DNA of 64,000 nt, from NCBI GenBank assembly GCA_963795385.1, contig CAWCHK010000014.1, forward strand, positions 930,001 to 994,000, given 5' to 3'. Every line of letters begins with the position of its first letter. Positions within the stretch are counted from its first letter, which is position 1. The stretch comes from CAVURS01 sp963795385 (GTDB taxonomy: Bacteria; Actinomycetota; Actinomycetes; Actinomycetales; CAVURS01). Positions 25,978 to 34,860 of this stretch are shown here, piece by piece. The position numbers were made by a program, and so were the translations under genes. A model generated the notes under the pieces. The model did no database searches. It was given only the letters and a program-made list of their open reading frames with translations, and was not told the DNA's origin.

Positions 25978-28324
25978 ATGGACCAGATGCAGCCTCCCCT
26001 CCCCAGTGAGGCGCGTGGGGAGGAGAGCACTGAGGGACGCGTGACCGATCCGGTATGCGGCATGGCCGTAGACCTGGCGACGTCGCGCCATCACTGTGAA
26101 CACGGCGGTGCTACCTACCATTTCTGCTGCGCTGGATGCCGCACCAAGTTCGCGGCGACGCCGGATAAGTATCTGGTGCCAAAGGCATCGGCGATTGCTT
26201 CGCCCGGTGCGACCTTCACTTGCCCGATGCACCCGGAAATCCGCCAAAGCGGCCCCGGAAGCTGTCCAATCTGCGGCATGGCACTGGAGCCCCTGACGGT
26301 GAGTGCCGAACCGGAAGCCAACGCTGAGCTCGCGGACATGACGCGGCGCTTCTGGATTGGCCTCGCGCTCACAGTCCCGGTGTTTTTGCTCGAAATGGGC
26401 GGCCACATCCCCGGCCTGCAGCTTCATCATCTGGTCGCGCCGCGCCTGTCGAACTGGCTGCAACTCGGTTTGGCTACGCCGGTTGCGCTCTGGGCTGGTT
26501 TGCCATTCTTCCAGCGTGGTTGGGCTTCGCTGCTCAGTCGCAACTTGAACATGTTTACCCTGATCGCCCTTGGCACCGGCGCCGCATGGCTTTACAGCAT
26601 CATCGCAACGATTGTGCCCGGCGCATTCCCAGCCGGCTTCCGGGCGGCCGATGGCAGTGTTGCGGTGTACTTCGAGGCCACCGCGGTCATCACCGTGCTC
26701 GTGCTGCTCGGCCAGATGCTGGAATTGCGAGCGCGCGAGCAAACCGGCGGCGCCATCCGCGCCCTTTTGCGCCTGGCACCGAAATCCGCGCACCGCGTCG
26801 CCCCCGATGGCCAGGATCAGGAGATCCCGCTTGAACTCATTCATCCTGGCGATCGCCTGCGCATCCGTCCGGGCGACGTCGTGCCGGTCGATGGCGAGGT
26901 GATCGACGGCGGCAGCGCCGTGGATGAGTTCGATGGTGACCGGCGAAGCAATGCCGGTGTCGAAGCATTCAGGCGACCGCGTGATCGGAGGCACGGTCAA
27001 CGGTACCGGCGCCTTGATTATGCGCGCCGACCACGTCGGTTCGGACACTGTCCTCTCGCGCATCGTGGCGATGGTCGCCGAAGCGCAGCGCTCCCGCGCA
27101 CCGATCCAGCGCCTTGCCGATAATGTCGCCAGCTGGTTCGTTCCTGCAGTGATACTTGTGGCGCTCGCCGCCTTCGCGGCCTGGACAGTTTGGGGTCCGT
27201 CCCCTGCCCTGGCCTATGCACTGATTGCCGCCGTCTCGGTGCTGATCATTGCCTGTCCATGCGCGCTGGGCCTCGCCACACCGATGTCGATCATGGTCGG
27301 AGTTGGCAAAGGCGCTGCCGCCGGCGTGCTGATCCGTTCTGCTGAAGCGCTGGAACGGCTGGAGAAAATGGATACGCTTGTTGTCGACAAAACCGGTACG
27401 CTGACCGAGGGCAAACCCCGGGTAGTCGGCATTAAGCCGTCTGGCGGCTGGCCAGAAGATGATCTGCTGCGATTGGCGGCCTCGCTCGAGCGCTCCAGCG
27501 AACATCCTCTGGCCGCCGCCGTTGTTGCCCTCGCGCGCCAACGCGACTTTGCCATTGCTGAAGCCGAAGACTTCCTGTCCGTCACCGGGAAGGGCGTTAC
27601 CGGCACCGTGGATGGAACGGCCGTGGCGCTGGGCAATGTCGCTCTGATGAATGATCTCGGCATAGTGCTCGGTGCCCTCGAGGCTGACGCCGAAGCGCTT
27701 CGACGCGAAGGAGCGACCGCACTGTTCCTCGCGGTGGATGCCGCGCCAGCCGGGATCATCGCCATCGCCGATCCGATCAAGGCCACCACGCACCACGCAC
27801 TGGCCGACCTCCGCGCCCGCGGGATTCTCCTCGTCATGCTGACCGGCGACAATCGTACCACTGCGGAAGCTGTCGCGCGAGGCCTCGGCATCAAGCAGAT
27901 CGAGGCCGATGTGCTGCCGGAAGACAAGCACGCTGTCATACGTCGTCTGAAAGCCGAAGGGCAAATCGTCGCTATGGCAGGCGACGGCATCAACGACGCC
28001 CCCGCACTGGCCGCGGCGGATATCGGTATCGCCATGGGCACCGGCACCGAAGTTGCGATGGCGAGTGCCGGCGTCACCCTGGTGAAGGGTGACCTCATCG
28101 GCATTGTACGGTCGATCACGCTGAGCCGTGCCACCATGCGAAATATCCGCCAGAATTTGTTTTTCGCCTTTGTTTACAATGCTATCGGTGTTCCGATTGC
28201 GGCCGGCGTGCTGTACCCGGCCTTTGGCATCCTGCTTAGCCCGGTGGTCGCGGCGCTGGCCATGTCACTCAGCTCGGTTTCCGTAATCACCAATGCGCTG
28301 CGTCTGCGCCAGACGCGACTCTGA
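25978..28324 (+). CDS. copA: Copper-translocating P-type ATPase with YHS and metal-binding N-terminal domains, one frame shift
   Basis: About 782 residues. The N-terminus holds a YHS domain (VTDPVCGMAVDLATSRHH ... YHFCCAGCRTKF) and then a heavy-metal-binding CPMHPEI / CPICGMALEP motif. No classical GMTCxxC domain is present. The membrane part has about eight helices with the CPx signature IACPCALGLATP. Catalytic motifs are MVTGEAMPV, DKTGTLTEG (phosphorylated Asp), SSEHPLAAAV, MLTGDNRTTA and AGDGINDAPAL. A shift at about 26,931 (one extra T, GAGTTCGATG instead of GAGTCGATG) splits it; otherwise intact. I chose the ATG at 25978 because GGAG lies 6 bases upstream. It exports Cu(I) from the cytosol and is divergent from csoR. 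Confidence 0.93.
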
Positions 28325-28391
28325 CAGTCGAAACGCTGCTGCAACCCCCTTCACGATAGCAATCGCCGCCGATTTCAGGGGACCTCGCAGA

Positions 28392-28799
28392 ATGCAGCCT
28401 GATACGACGCAGAGCGCTGGCGCCTCCCCCACGCGCTCTGTCTCGCAATGGGAGCGTGCCGTGCTGGCGCAGTGGTTTGCCGGGACAGAACGAACCGGGG
28501 AGCAGGCGGTAGCGGCGGCTTATGTCAGTGAACGGAGTTGGGATGATCCCAGGCTGCGGAACATGATTATCGTTGCCGAACTGGACCAGACCGATATCGG
28601 CTTTTTGGTTCACCGCCCAGTGGGTGAAAATGCCTGGACCCTCACCTGCGGTCGCACCGGCGCCGACCTTGGGCGATTTCGCACCTTGCCGGAAGCATTG
28701 AATACGATCCGTTCCCACCGCAACGATCCCGACGCCCAGATTGCCACTGCGCCGTTGCGCGTCGAGGACACCCTGGCTGATGTTTCACACGACCGATAG
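28392..28799 (+). CDS. Hypothetical protein, 135 residues
   Basis: I do not recognise this family. The frame codes for a soluble, acidic protein with no signal peptide or membrane segment. Readable blocks include WERAVLAQWFAGTERTGEQ, then MIIVAELDQTDIGFLVHRP and WTLTCGRTGADLGRFRTLPEAL. The codon use (G/C at third positions) matches its neighbours, and no stop appears in 135 codons, which supports a real gene. It lies 67 bases after copA and 12 bases before the GAF/GGDEF-like gene, all on the plus strand, so it may be co-transcribed with that gene. No function is proposed. Confidence 0.6.
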   Translation: MQPDTTQSAGASPTRSVSQWERAVLAQWFAGTERTGEQAVAAAYVSERSWDDPRLRNMIIVAELDQTDIGFLVHRPVGENAWTLTCGRTGADLGRFRTLPEALNTIRSHRNDPDAQIATAPLRVEDTLADVSHDR

Positions 28800-28811
28800 G
28801 CATTTCGTAGC

Positions 28812-29795
28812 ATGGCGACACAACAGCAGCGGGCGGCAATTGGCCGCATGAATGATGAGTTGGCCGGCGTTCTCCGCTGCCTGCGTCGCGAAGCCAGAGC
28901 ACCGCAGATGATGACCGCCGGATTGGACTCCATCCTGGCGGCCCTCGGCGCGGAAGGCGCCGCAGTGATCCGTGGCGCGGCTAGCTCGGTATCCGAAGAA
29001 CCGGAGGTATTGCATCGCGCTGGCATGATCGGGCTGCCGGCAACGACCGCGGGCATGTTGTTATGGCGGGCGGAAGTCGGCACGCCGGCACTGTCGCAGG
29101 AACCGAATGGCCGCCCGATCGCCGTGTCGATCTGCCGTGCGAGCAACAGCGAGAAAATCGGCTTGGTGCTTTGGCGCCGCCGCGGTGGCCGAGCCTGGGC
29201 GAGCGACGATGTGCCGTTGGTGGATGCGATTGGGGGCATCATCTGGCTGCTGATGGACCGGGATCCCGTCCAGCGCGACCTGTACCGTTCAATCCGGACT
29301 GATCCGCTGACGGCCCTGCTCAATCAGCGATCGTTCGTCGCCGAGGCGACGCGGCACATGGTACGGCTGGACCGTGACGATTTGCCCGGCACATTGATGC
29401 TGGCCGAGGTGGATAATCTGGAGAATGTCTGTCTCTTGTTCGGTCCGGATGGCAGTGACCAGGTCCTGCGCCGCGCCGCAATGCTGTTGCAGGCTGCGGT
29501 GCGTCCGACCGATCTGGTAGCGCGCACCGGGGACGCTGAATTCGCCGTCTGGCTGAGTGGAGCGGATCATTTGACCGCAGCGGAGCGTGCTGACGATCTG
29601 TGCCTGGACGCGCCCGGAAAGGCGGCCGGCCCTCGGCAGGCGTCGCTGCCGGACGTAAGCTTTTCGATTGGGATCGCGACGCGCAAGACCGGTGAGAGCT
29701 TTGCCGACCTGGTGCGCCGCGCAGGCCATGCGATGCGCGAGGTGAAGTCGGCTGGCGGCGGGTATTGGCGCGTGTCGCTAACCCAGCCGGCGTGA
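28812..29795 (+). CDS. GAF-like plus degenerate GGDEF domain protein
   Basis: A 327-residue soluble protein. Residues 30-155 look like a GAF-type sensory domain (LDSILAALGAEGAAVIRG ... IGLVLWRRRGG). Residues 165-325 follow the diguanylate cyclase fold: DPLTALLNQRSFVAEA, LMLAEVDNLENVCLLFG, GSDQVLRRAAMLLQAAVRPTDLVAR, VSFSIGIATRKTGESFADLVRRAGHAM. The active-site loop that should read GGDEF is GDAEF here (RTGDAEFAVWL), so two signature positions are changed and cyclase activity is doubtful. It may bind GTP or a ligand, or act as a regulatory partner. The gene is convergent with ureG and overlaps its end by 18 bases. Confidence 0.82.
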   Translation: MATQQQRAAIGRMNDELAGVLRCLRREARAPQMMTAGLDSILAALGAEGAAVIRGAASSVSEEPEVLHRAGMIGLPATTAGMLLWRAEVGTPALSQEPNGRPIAVSICRASNSEKIGLVLWRRRGGRAWASDDVPLVDAIGGIIWLLMDRDPVQRDLYRSIRTDPLTALLNQRSFVAEATRHMVRLDRDDLPGTLMLAEVDNLENVCLLFGPDGSDQVLRRAAMLLQAAVRPTDLVARTGDAEFAVWLSGADHLTAAERADDLCLDAPGKAAGPRQASLPDVSFSIGIATRKTGESFADLVRRAGHAMREVKSAGGGYWRVSLTQPA

Positions 29796-30411
29796 GCGCA
29801 AGCCGCCTTCAGTCTCGACAAAGGCGGCAATTTCCGCGACGCCTTTGCCGCCGCGGATATTGGCGAACACGAACGGTCGGTCCCCACGCATCTTCCTGGC
29901 GTCCCGGTCCATCACTTCCAGGTTTGCGCCGACGAACGGCGCAAGGTCGATCTTGTTGATCACCAGCAGGTCGCTGCGCGTAATGCCCGGTCCGCCCTTG
30001 CGGGGTATCTTGTCGCCGGCAGAGACATCGATCACATAAATCGTCAGGTCGGCTAATTCAGGGCTGAACGTGGCGGCGAGATTGTCACCGCCTGATTTCA
30101 ATCAGAATGATGTCCAGCGACGGAAAGCGGCGATTCAGTTCCGCAACTCCTGCCAGGTTGATCGAAGCGTCCTCGCGGATCGCAGTGTGTGGACAGCCGC
30201 CGGTTTCGATGCCGAGGATTTGCTCCGGCGGCAGAGATCCGGCTCGGGTGAGGAATTCCGCATCCTCCTTGGTGTAGATGTCGTTGGTGATTGCCGCGAT
30301 GTCATAGCGGGCGCGAAGCTGCTTGCAGAGTGCGTCCATAAGAGCGGTCTTGCCAGTGCCGACCGGGCCGCCCACACCGACGCGCAGCGGGCCGTTAGGG
30401 GATGTGGTCAT
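29778..30411 (-). CDS. ureG: Urease accessory GTPase UreG, one frame shift
   Basis: About 211 residues. The P-loop is VGVGGPVGTGKTALMDAL near residue 11. It continues TNDIYTKEDAEFLTRAG and GIETGGCPHTAIREDASIN, with the CPH nickel motif. A shift at about 30,098 (GAAATCAGG; one A fewer restores ESGGDNL) leads into SGGDNLAATFSPELADL, IDVSAGDKIPRKGGPGI and SDLLVINKIDLA. UreG hydrolyses GTP while nickel is moved to apo-urease together with UreE, UreF and UreD. Its ATG overlaps the ureF stop by four bases. It is the last gene of the urt-ure operon. Confidence 0.95.
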
Positions 30412-31059
30412 GAACGGAAAAGCCTCGTGTATTGGGTTTCGTGACGCATGGCGGCGATGTCGGATCGGAATGCGCAGCCGCCGAGATCATCGAGCGTGGC
30501 GGACCGGGTCGCGTGGGCGATGCGCAGGATGACTGGTTCCAGTGCGGCAAGGACGCGCAGGCCCGTGCTCTGGCCGAGTGGTACCAGGCGGACAGCGGCG
30601 GAAATCAGGTTTGCCGCGAACGCCTGGAGATAGGCTGCGGCGGTTGCACCTTCCGCGATGCCATGAGTGCCGGCGAGAGCACCGACTGCGATGGGGTACG
30701 GTACGCGTGCCGGCAGGTTGGGAGGATACCATGCGGCGGCGGCAGCAATGAAGGCAGTGCCCTGGTCTAACGTTTCGCTGCGTCGTTCGCGTGACGGTGC
30801 AATGGCGGTGGCGAGGTCCGCAAGTTCGTTGAGTGCTGCGGACTGGATGCTGACACGGTGTGCATGACGCAGCAGGACCGCATCATTGTATCCAGAACCG
30901 TGCACGAGCACATCAGCAACCCAGGCATGCAGGCTTGCTTCGTCGGTCACGTCACCTGGACTCCACCGCCCATTCCAGGCCGTGCGAATACGCGTAGGCC
31001 CCGGTGGGGAATGCCGGAGAGAGCCAGGCGAGCAAGCGAAGCAAAGAGTTGTCGTTCAT
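30408..31059 (-). CDS. ureF: Urease accessory protein UreF, one frame shift
   Basis: About 217 residues. The N-terminal part, read from the ATG at 31059, gives LLRLLAWLSPAFPTGAYAYS and HGLEWAVES, the best-conserved UreF segment. A shift near 30,955 (TCCAGG; one C fewer gives ESGDVTDE) joins it to TDEASLHAWVADVLVHGSG. The rest is the helical UreF body, with VGALAGTHGIAEGATAAAYL and LVPLGQSTGLRVLAAL. UreF gates UreG in the urease activation complex. It follows ureE by 48 bases and overlaps ureG. Confidence 0.93.
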
Positions 31060-31107
31060 GGCGGCGCGCGCCGCCGGCATATCTTGCAACGACGATGGCG
31101 CAGCGGA

Positions 31108-31581
31108 TTACTCATCATGCATGGTCATGTCATGGTCATTGTCATGGTGATGCCGCACGGCATAGGCGCCGGCCTCCGGGTCGAACGGCGCCTCGATCTC
31201 GTCTACGTGACCGCCCAGGCGCTCGACCATCTCCCTGATAACATGATCCACCCGGATGCGAATCCGGTCGTCCAGCAACTGCACCGGCAGATGGCGGTTG
31301 CCAAGATGCCAGGCGATGCGAACCATCTCGCCCTCGTCGTGCGTATGGATCTCCAGCAGCGGTTCCGGCCTGGCGCAGACCCGCACCACGCCGCCATCCA
31401 CCGCAAGCCCGTCGCCGTGGCGCAACCGCACCGCCTGCGGCAGGTCCAGCAGGACGTCCCTGCCCTGCTCCGTCCGCAACAGGATGCGACGACGGTGCCG
31501 ACGGTCGAAGTCGATCAACACGCGATCAACTTCGTGCGCCGCGTCCCAGGTACCCGACGGAAGAACCGTTCCGGCGCGCAT
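31108..31581 (-). CDS. ureE: Urease nickel metallochaperone UreE
   Basis: A 157-residue protein, intact. It has the UreE N-terminal beta domain (DRVLIDFDRRHRRRILLRTE, LLDLPQAVRLRHGDGL) and the C-terminal metal domain (VRIAWHLGNRHLPVQL, with the conserved histidine). It ends in a histidine-rich tail, AVRHHHDNDHDMTMHDE, which should bind several nickel ions. UreE hands nickel to the activation complex. Its ATG shares one base with the ureC stop (TGATG), giving tight coupling. Confidence 0.95.
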   Translation of the reverse strand: MRAGTVLPSGTWDAAHEVDRVLIDFDRRHRRRILLRTEQGRDVLLDLPQAVRLRHGDGLAVDGGVVRVCARPEPLLEIHTHDEGEMVRIAWHLGNRHLPVQLLDDRIRIRVDHVIREMVERLGGHVDEIEAPFDPEAGAYAVRHHHDNDHDMTMHDE

Positions 31582-33290
31582 CAGAACAGGAAGTAGCGCT
31601 GGGCCATCGGCAGCACGGTCGCTGGCTCGCAGGTCAGCAGAATACCATCGGCGCGCACTTCGTAGGTTTCGGCATCCACCTCGATCACCGGGGTTGCATC
31701 ATTGTGGATCATCGACTTCTTGCCGATGCTGCCTCGCGTTTTGGCAACCGGCACAATCCGGCGCTGCAGCTTCAATGCTTTGCCGATGCCGGCATCCAGC
31801 GCAGCGGCAGACACGAACGTAACGCAGTGTTCAGCCAGCGCGCGGCCGAATACGCCGAACATCGGCCGGTAATGCACTGGCTGCGGCGTCGGAATGGAGG
31901 CGTTGGGATCGCCCATCAGCGCACAGGCGATGCTGCCGCCTTTAATCACCAGATCCGGCTTCACAGCAAAGAATGCCGGCGACCACAGCACAAGGTCCGC
32001 AAGCTTCCCGACCTCTATCGAGCCGACCTCATTCGCCAGCCCCTGCGCAATTGCCGGGTTGATGGTGTATTTCGCAATGTAGCGTTTCACTCGCGCATTG
32101 TCGTTGCCTTCGCCGTCACCAGGTAAGGCTCCGCGTTGCTGTTTCATCTTATGTGCGGTCTGCCAGGTACGGATGGTGACCTCTCCGACGCGGCCCATGG
32201 CCTGGCTATCCGACGACATCATCGAAAGCGCACCGATGTCATGCAGGATGTCTTCGGCCGCGATAGTCTCCTTGCGAATGCGGCTTTCGGCGAACGCGAC
32301 ATCCTCCGGGATCGAGCTGTCCAGATGATGACACACCATCAGCATGTCGAGATGTTCGTCCAGCGTGTTCGCGCTGTAGGGACGCGTTGGGTTGGTCGAA
32401 CTCGGCAGCACATTGGCCAAACCCGCAACCTTGATGATGTCGGGCGCATGTCCGCCGCCGGCGCCTTCGGTATGGAACGCGTGAATAGTGCGGCCCTTGA
32501 AAGCGGCGATAGTGTCCTCGACGAAGCCTGATTCGTTCAATGTGTCGGTGTGGATCATCACCTGCACGTCGAACTGGTCCGCGACCGATAGTGCGCAGTC
32601 GATTGCCGCGGGCGTGGTGCCCCAATCCTCGTGCAATTTCAGACAGGAAGCGCCGGCCCGGATCATTTCCTCCAGTGCGGCGGGACGCGACGCATTGCCC
32701 TTTGCGGCAAATGCCAGATTCACCGGCAGTCCCTCGGCCGCCTGCAGCATGCGCGCAAGATGCCATGGACCGGGGGTGCAGGTGGTTGCAGCAGTGCCTG
32801 TGGCAGGCCCTGTCCCGCCGCCGATCAGCGTGGTCATCCCTGCGGCGATCGCATCCTCGACCTGCTGCGGACAGATGAAATGGATGTGGCTGTCAACGCC
32901 TCCAGCGGTGAGGATCTTACCCTCGCCGGCAATCACCTCGGTGCCCGGACCGATAATGATATCGACGTTCGGCTGCACATCGGGATTCCCGGCTTTGCCA
33001 AGCTTTGTGATGCGCCCGTTGGTGATGCCCACATCGGCCTTGATGATCCCACAGTGATCGATGATCAGCGCATTGGTGATCACTGTATCAACCGCGCCTT
33101 CGGCCTGCGATGCCTGCGACTGGCCCATGCCGTCGCGGATTACCTTCCCACCGCCAAACTTCACTTCCTCGCCGTAGACGGTGAGGTCGCGTTCCACTTC
33201 GACGATCAGATCGGTATCGGCCAGGCGAACACGATCGCCGGTGGTCGGTCCGAACATGTCGGCATAGGCGGCACGGGGAATATGTGCCAT
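31581..33290 (-). CDS. ureC: Urease subunit alpha (catalytic)
   Basis: A 569-residue catalytic subunit, intact and of normal size. It starts MAHIPRAAYADMFGPTTGDR. Metal and active-site segments are all visible: GGVDSHIHFICPQQ (two nickel-binding histidines), CLKLHEDWGTTPAAID (the lysine that is carbamylated), VMIHTDTLNESGF, HTEGAGGGHAPDI, and the mobile-flap MVCHHLD. The protein hydrolyses urea to ammonia and carbamate in the cytosol. The ATG at 33290 overlaps the expected ureB stop. In the sequence as given the ureB frame runs into ureC without a stop, but that is caused by a one-base shift (see ureB). Confidence 0.97.
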   Translation of the reverse strand: MAHIPRAAYADMFGPTTGDRVRLADTDLIVEVERDLTVYGEEVKFGGGKVIRDGMGQSQASQAEGAVDTVITNALIIDHCGIIKADVGITNGRITKLGKAGNPDVQPNVDIIIGPGTEVIAGEGKILTAGGVDSHIHFICPQQVEDAIAAGMTTLIGGGTGPATGTAATTCTPGPWHLARMLQAAEGLPVNLAFAAKGNASRPAALEEMIRAGASCLKLHEDWGTTPAAIDCALSVADQFDVQVMIHTDTLNESGFVEDTIAAFKGRTIHAFHTEGAGGGHAPDIIKVAGLANVLPSSTNPTRPYSANTLDEHLDMLMVCHHLDSSIPEDVAFAESRIRKETIAAEDILHDIGALSMMSSDSQAMGRVGEVTIRTWQTAHKMKQQRGALPGDGEGNDNARVKRYIAKYTINPAIAQGLANEVGSIEVGKLADLVLWSPAFFAVKPDLVIKGGSIACALMGDPNASIPTPQPVHYRPMFGVFGRALAEHCVTFVSAAALDAGIGKALKLQRRIVPVAKTRGSIGKKSMIHNDATPVIEVDAETYEVRADGILLTCEPATVLPMAQRYFLF

Positions 33291-33599
33291 CAGTCGAGTG
33301 CTCCCATCACGGCGCCGCGAAAGCCCTGCACCACGCGTGCGGCCGCGGTAGGGCACTAGCGCGATTTCGCGTGTCTGGCCTGGCTCGAATCGGACCGCAG
33401 TGCCAGCGGGTATGTCCAGCCTCATACCGCGCGCGGCAGCGCGGTCGAACGAGAGTGCTGGATTGGTCTCGGCAAAGTGGTAGTGGCTGCCGACCTGGAT
33501 TGGACGGTCACCGGTATTGGCGACAACAAGTGTGGTGCGAGCAAGTCCGGCGTTCAGCTCTATGTCGCCGCTGGCCGGGAGGATTTCACCAGGTATCAT
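33290..33599 (-). CDS. ureB: Urease subunit beta, one frame shift near the end
   Basis: About 102 residues. It begins MIPGEILPASGDIELNAG and contains VANTGDRPIQVGSHYHFAE and ARGMRLDIPAGTAVRFEPGQ, the classic UreB core. Near 33,335 an extra G disturbs the frame. With one G fewer the end becomes RVQGFRGAVMGALD followed by TGA at 33,290-33,292, the typical UreB C-terminus, overlapping the ureC ATG. As written, the frame instead reads ALVPYRGRTRGAGLSRRR and joins UreC to give a false 672-residue fusion. UreB supports the trimeric urease core. Confidence 0.93.
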
Positions 33600-33640
33600 G
33601 GAGTCTGTTTCCGTCGATTTTCATTCTCGTTCCCAGTAAT

Positions 33641-33661
33641 CCGTCATCGCGGGGATGACGG
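33641..33661. other. Palindromic stem-loop between ureA and ureB
   Basis: CCGTCATC and GATGACGG form a perfect 8-bp stem around a 5-base loop. It lies in an unusually long 138-base gap between ureA and ureB, which are normally a few bases apart. There is no U-run, so it is not a clear terminator. It may be a dispersed palindromic element or an mRNA processing site. Confidence 0.6.
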
Positions 33662-33737
33662 ATGGAGCGGGAGCGACGAATAGGAGGGGCAGTCGACGCA
33701 TGAGTGGATGACGGTCGCCCCTGTTGCGCGTGCGCCA

Positions 33738-34040
33738 TCATCGGATCGGCTCGTGCACGGTGACCAGCTTCGTGCCATCGGGGAACGTCGCCTCAACCTG
33801 TACGTCATGGATCATCTCGGCGATACCATCCATCACCTGCGCGCGCGTAATCACCTTGCCGCCCGCCTCCATCAGGTCCGCAACGCTGCGCCCGTCGCGC
33901 GCCCCCTCGACGACGAAGTCGGTGATCAACGCCACCGCTTCCGGGTGGTTCAGCTTGACGCCGCGTTCCAGCCTGCGTCGCGCAACGATCGCCGCCATGG
34001 AAATCAACAGCTTGTCCTTCTCTCGCGGCGTCAGGTTCAT
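33738..34040 (-). CDS. ureA: Urease subunit gamma
   Basis: A complete 100-residue UreA with the usual blocks: MNLTPREKDKLLISMAAIVA, RGVKLNHPEAVALITDFVVE, GARDGRSVADLMEAGG and MIHDVQVEATFPDGTKLVTV. It forms the urease complex with UreB and UreC. It follows ureD by 10 bases. The separate ureA and ureB genes match most bacteria and differ from the fused Helicobacter form. Confidence 0.97.
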   Translation of the reverse strand: MNLTPREKDKLLISMAAIVARRRLERGVKLNHPEAVALITDFVVEGARDGRSVADLMEAGGKVITRAQVMDGIAEMIHDVQVEATFPDGTKLVTVHEPIR

Positions 34041-34050
34041 GCGCTTTCTC

Positions 34051-34850
34051 TCAACAAAGCCAAACGCGGGGCAGTTGGCGTCCGGAACGGAGCACCTGCA
34101 GTGCAGCGATCACCGCCGCGCGCAAAGAGGCACCATCGGCCGCAACGATCCGTGCAACCAGAAGATCGTCCCACGCGCTAACGCCTCCCTGTGGTACCGC
34201 ATCCCGCATGGGCTCCAACGCGCTTTCCGCATCCGGCGCAACATGCACCAGCGTCGCCACGGCACGGGCGCCGGCGGCGATCGCCGGGCGCTGCAAGGTG
34301 GCGGCAACTTCGCCATTCAACCGGATCGCATCATGAAATCAGCAAGCGGCCGCCACGGCGCGCTTGGATCACATCATGCAGGGACGCATGCTCCACGCTT
34401 TCGCCCATCGCGGCGCGGCCGAATACCAGGCACTCCACGCCGAGAAACCAGGCGTCGGGTGCGAGGTCAATCTCCAAGCGCCGGTCAAGCGCACAATTGT
34501 CGAATAGAATGGTCTCCTGCGGCAGCCATTCGGCTGCGGCGCCAGTCAGCCACCGCGATTCGGGTTCGCACGCGCGACGGAGCACTGCCCGGCAATGCTC
34601 GATAGAAGCGTTCCGCCGCCTGGGCCGCTATCGTGGCGCGTGCACCGGTGCGCAATGAAAATGCGCTGTCCAGCGCGTCACCGGCGGCAATGCCGCCTGA
34701 TGTGTTCAACGTCACAACAGTAGACCACCCAGTATCGACAGGGCGCGGAAACCGTGCCTTCAGGCAACCGGCCTGGCGCAGACCGTCCAGTACGGTGAGT
34801 TCGTCGCGAGCGCATAGATCGACGCGCAGTTCACCGACCGCGCGCTGCAG
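34051..34850 (-). CDS. ureD: Urease accessory protein UreD, two frame shifts
   Basis: About 267 residues. The first part gives LQRAVGELRVDLCARDE, DGLRQAGCLKARFPRP, LNTSGGIAAGDALDSAFSL and AQAAERFYRALPG, with the conserved GG-x-x-GD segment. After a shift near 34,540 the text reads AEWLPQETILFDNCALDRRL and GVECLVFGRAAMGE. After a second near 34,337 it reads LNGEVAATLQRP and the C-terminal end. UreD is the scaffold through which nickel enters apo-urease. I chose the ATG at 34850, ten bases after the urtE stop; an ATG at 34883 within urtE is also possible. Neither has an ideal ribosome-binding site. Confidence 0.9.
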
Positions 34851-34860
34851 CATGGGACCG

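Noticed and set aside
25921..27063. N-terminal extension of the csoR frame across copA
   Set aside because: It is antisense to copA and the CsoR protein has its normal length from ATG 25920.
31581..33599. Apparent 672-residue UreB-UreC fusion
   Set aside because: Removing one G near 33,335 gives a typical UreB ending (GFRGAVMGALD) and a TGA overlapping the UreC ATG, so the fusion is a frame-shift artefact.
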